Below, one piece after another: positions 14,908 through 15,033 of a stretch of DNA of 15,033 nt. The position numbers and the translations under genes were made by a program. The notes below the pieces were generated by a model. It saw only the letters and a program-made list of their open reading frames with translations, was not told the DNA's origin and made no database searches. Numbering within the stretch: position 1 is the stretch's first letter; every line of letters starts with the position of its first letter. The stretch is from assembly GCA_049302185.1 (NCBI GenBank), contig JBAQLV010000031.1, positions 1-15,033 on the forward strand, written 5' to 3'. The DNA comes from UBA1546 sp049302185. Its GTDB lineage: Bacteria; Nitrospirota; Thermodesulfovibrionia; Thermodesulfovibrionales; UBA1546.

Positions 14908-15033
14908 ATGGTAGACAGGGAAGAAATCAGTAAACAATTTCTCGGGGCTTTCGAAATTCAGGGAATTAACAGAAGGGATTTTCTAAAATATTGCGCTGCA
15001 ACAGCTGCAGTTCTTGGCCTCTCAGAATTGGAA
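14908..15033 (+). CDS. Tat-signal N-terminus, probable [NiFe]-hydrogenase small subunit (partial)
   Basis: The 42 codons up to the window edge read MVDREEISKQFLGAFEIQG and then INRRDFLKYCAATAAVLGLS. RRDFLK is a twin-arginine export motif followed by an Ala-rich hydrophobic core. The arrangement 'GI-x-RRxFLKYC...TAAxLGL' is that of periplasm-facing [NiFe]-hydrogenase small subunits (HyaA/HynB/HupS), which carry the iron-sulfur relay and bring the large subunit through the Tat pathway. AAGGAGG precedes the ATG at a good distance. No cluster-binding cysteines lie in the window, so another Tat-exported redox protein remains possible. Confidence 0.68.
   Translation, partial: MVDREEISKQFLGAFEIQGINRRDFLKYCAATAAVLGLSELE

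Overview
The window is a chromosomal stretch of a mesophilic-looking, moderately AT-rich Gram-negative-type bacterium. The protein style (PilD followed by a PAS histidine kinase, both GlnRS and GltX, AlaC next to homoserine dehydrogenase, and the start of what looks like a [NiFe]-hydrogenase gene) and the density of interspersed repeats best suggest an uncultured Nitrospirota (Thermodesulfovibrionia-like) or a deltaproteobacterial relative. This placement is inferred from impressions of gene families; no marker gene in the window settles it.

Layout. 1-300: the end of an IS3-family element carrying the first codons of its OrfA, inserted into a small lipoprotein gene. 533-2877 (+): a coiled-coil protein, prepilin peptidase PilD and a PAS-containing histidine kinase, tightly packed. 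2874-7672 (-): glnS, gltX and tilS, all translation-related, with an unexplained 180-base fold-prone gap between tilS and gltX. 7685-9230: a gene graveyard holding five broken genes: a frameshifted domain protein, a pilin-like head with about 21 GACA repeats, the tail of a UvrD/GajB-like helicase, the tail of a restriction-modification methylase, and the head of a zeta-toxin-like ATPase. 9203-9874 (+): an intact YgjP-type metallopeptidase. 9977-10813 (-): an EamA permease. 11099-14538 (+): lipA, alaC and hom, probably one transcription unit. 14539-15033: a tandemly duplicated promoter module followed by the first 42 codons of a Tat-exported protein that looks like a [NiFe]-hydrogenase small subunit.

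How it fits together. PilD would process type IV pilin-like proteins, and a broken pilin-like gene lies about 7 kb away. GltX and GlnS charge tRNA-Glu and tRNA-Gln directly, and TilS makes the lysidine that lets one tRNA read AUA. AlaC and Hom link pyruvate/alanine and aspartate-family amino acid metabolism, and LipA makes lipoyl cofactor.

The most distinctive aspect is repeat biology. Three housekeeping genes (gltX, lipA, hom) carry heptanucleotide tandem repeats or palindromes inside their reading frames or across the stop codon. A long GACA microsatellite lies in the leader of the pilin-like gene. A dRS3-like double hairpin precedes lipA, and a promoter module is duplicated in front of the hydrogenase gene. 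I see no intact new defence or metabolic system. The defence-related pieces in the graveyard are fragments.
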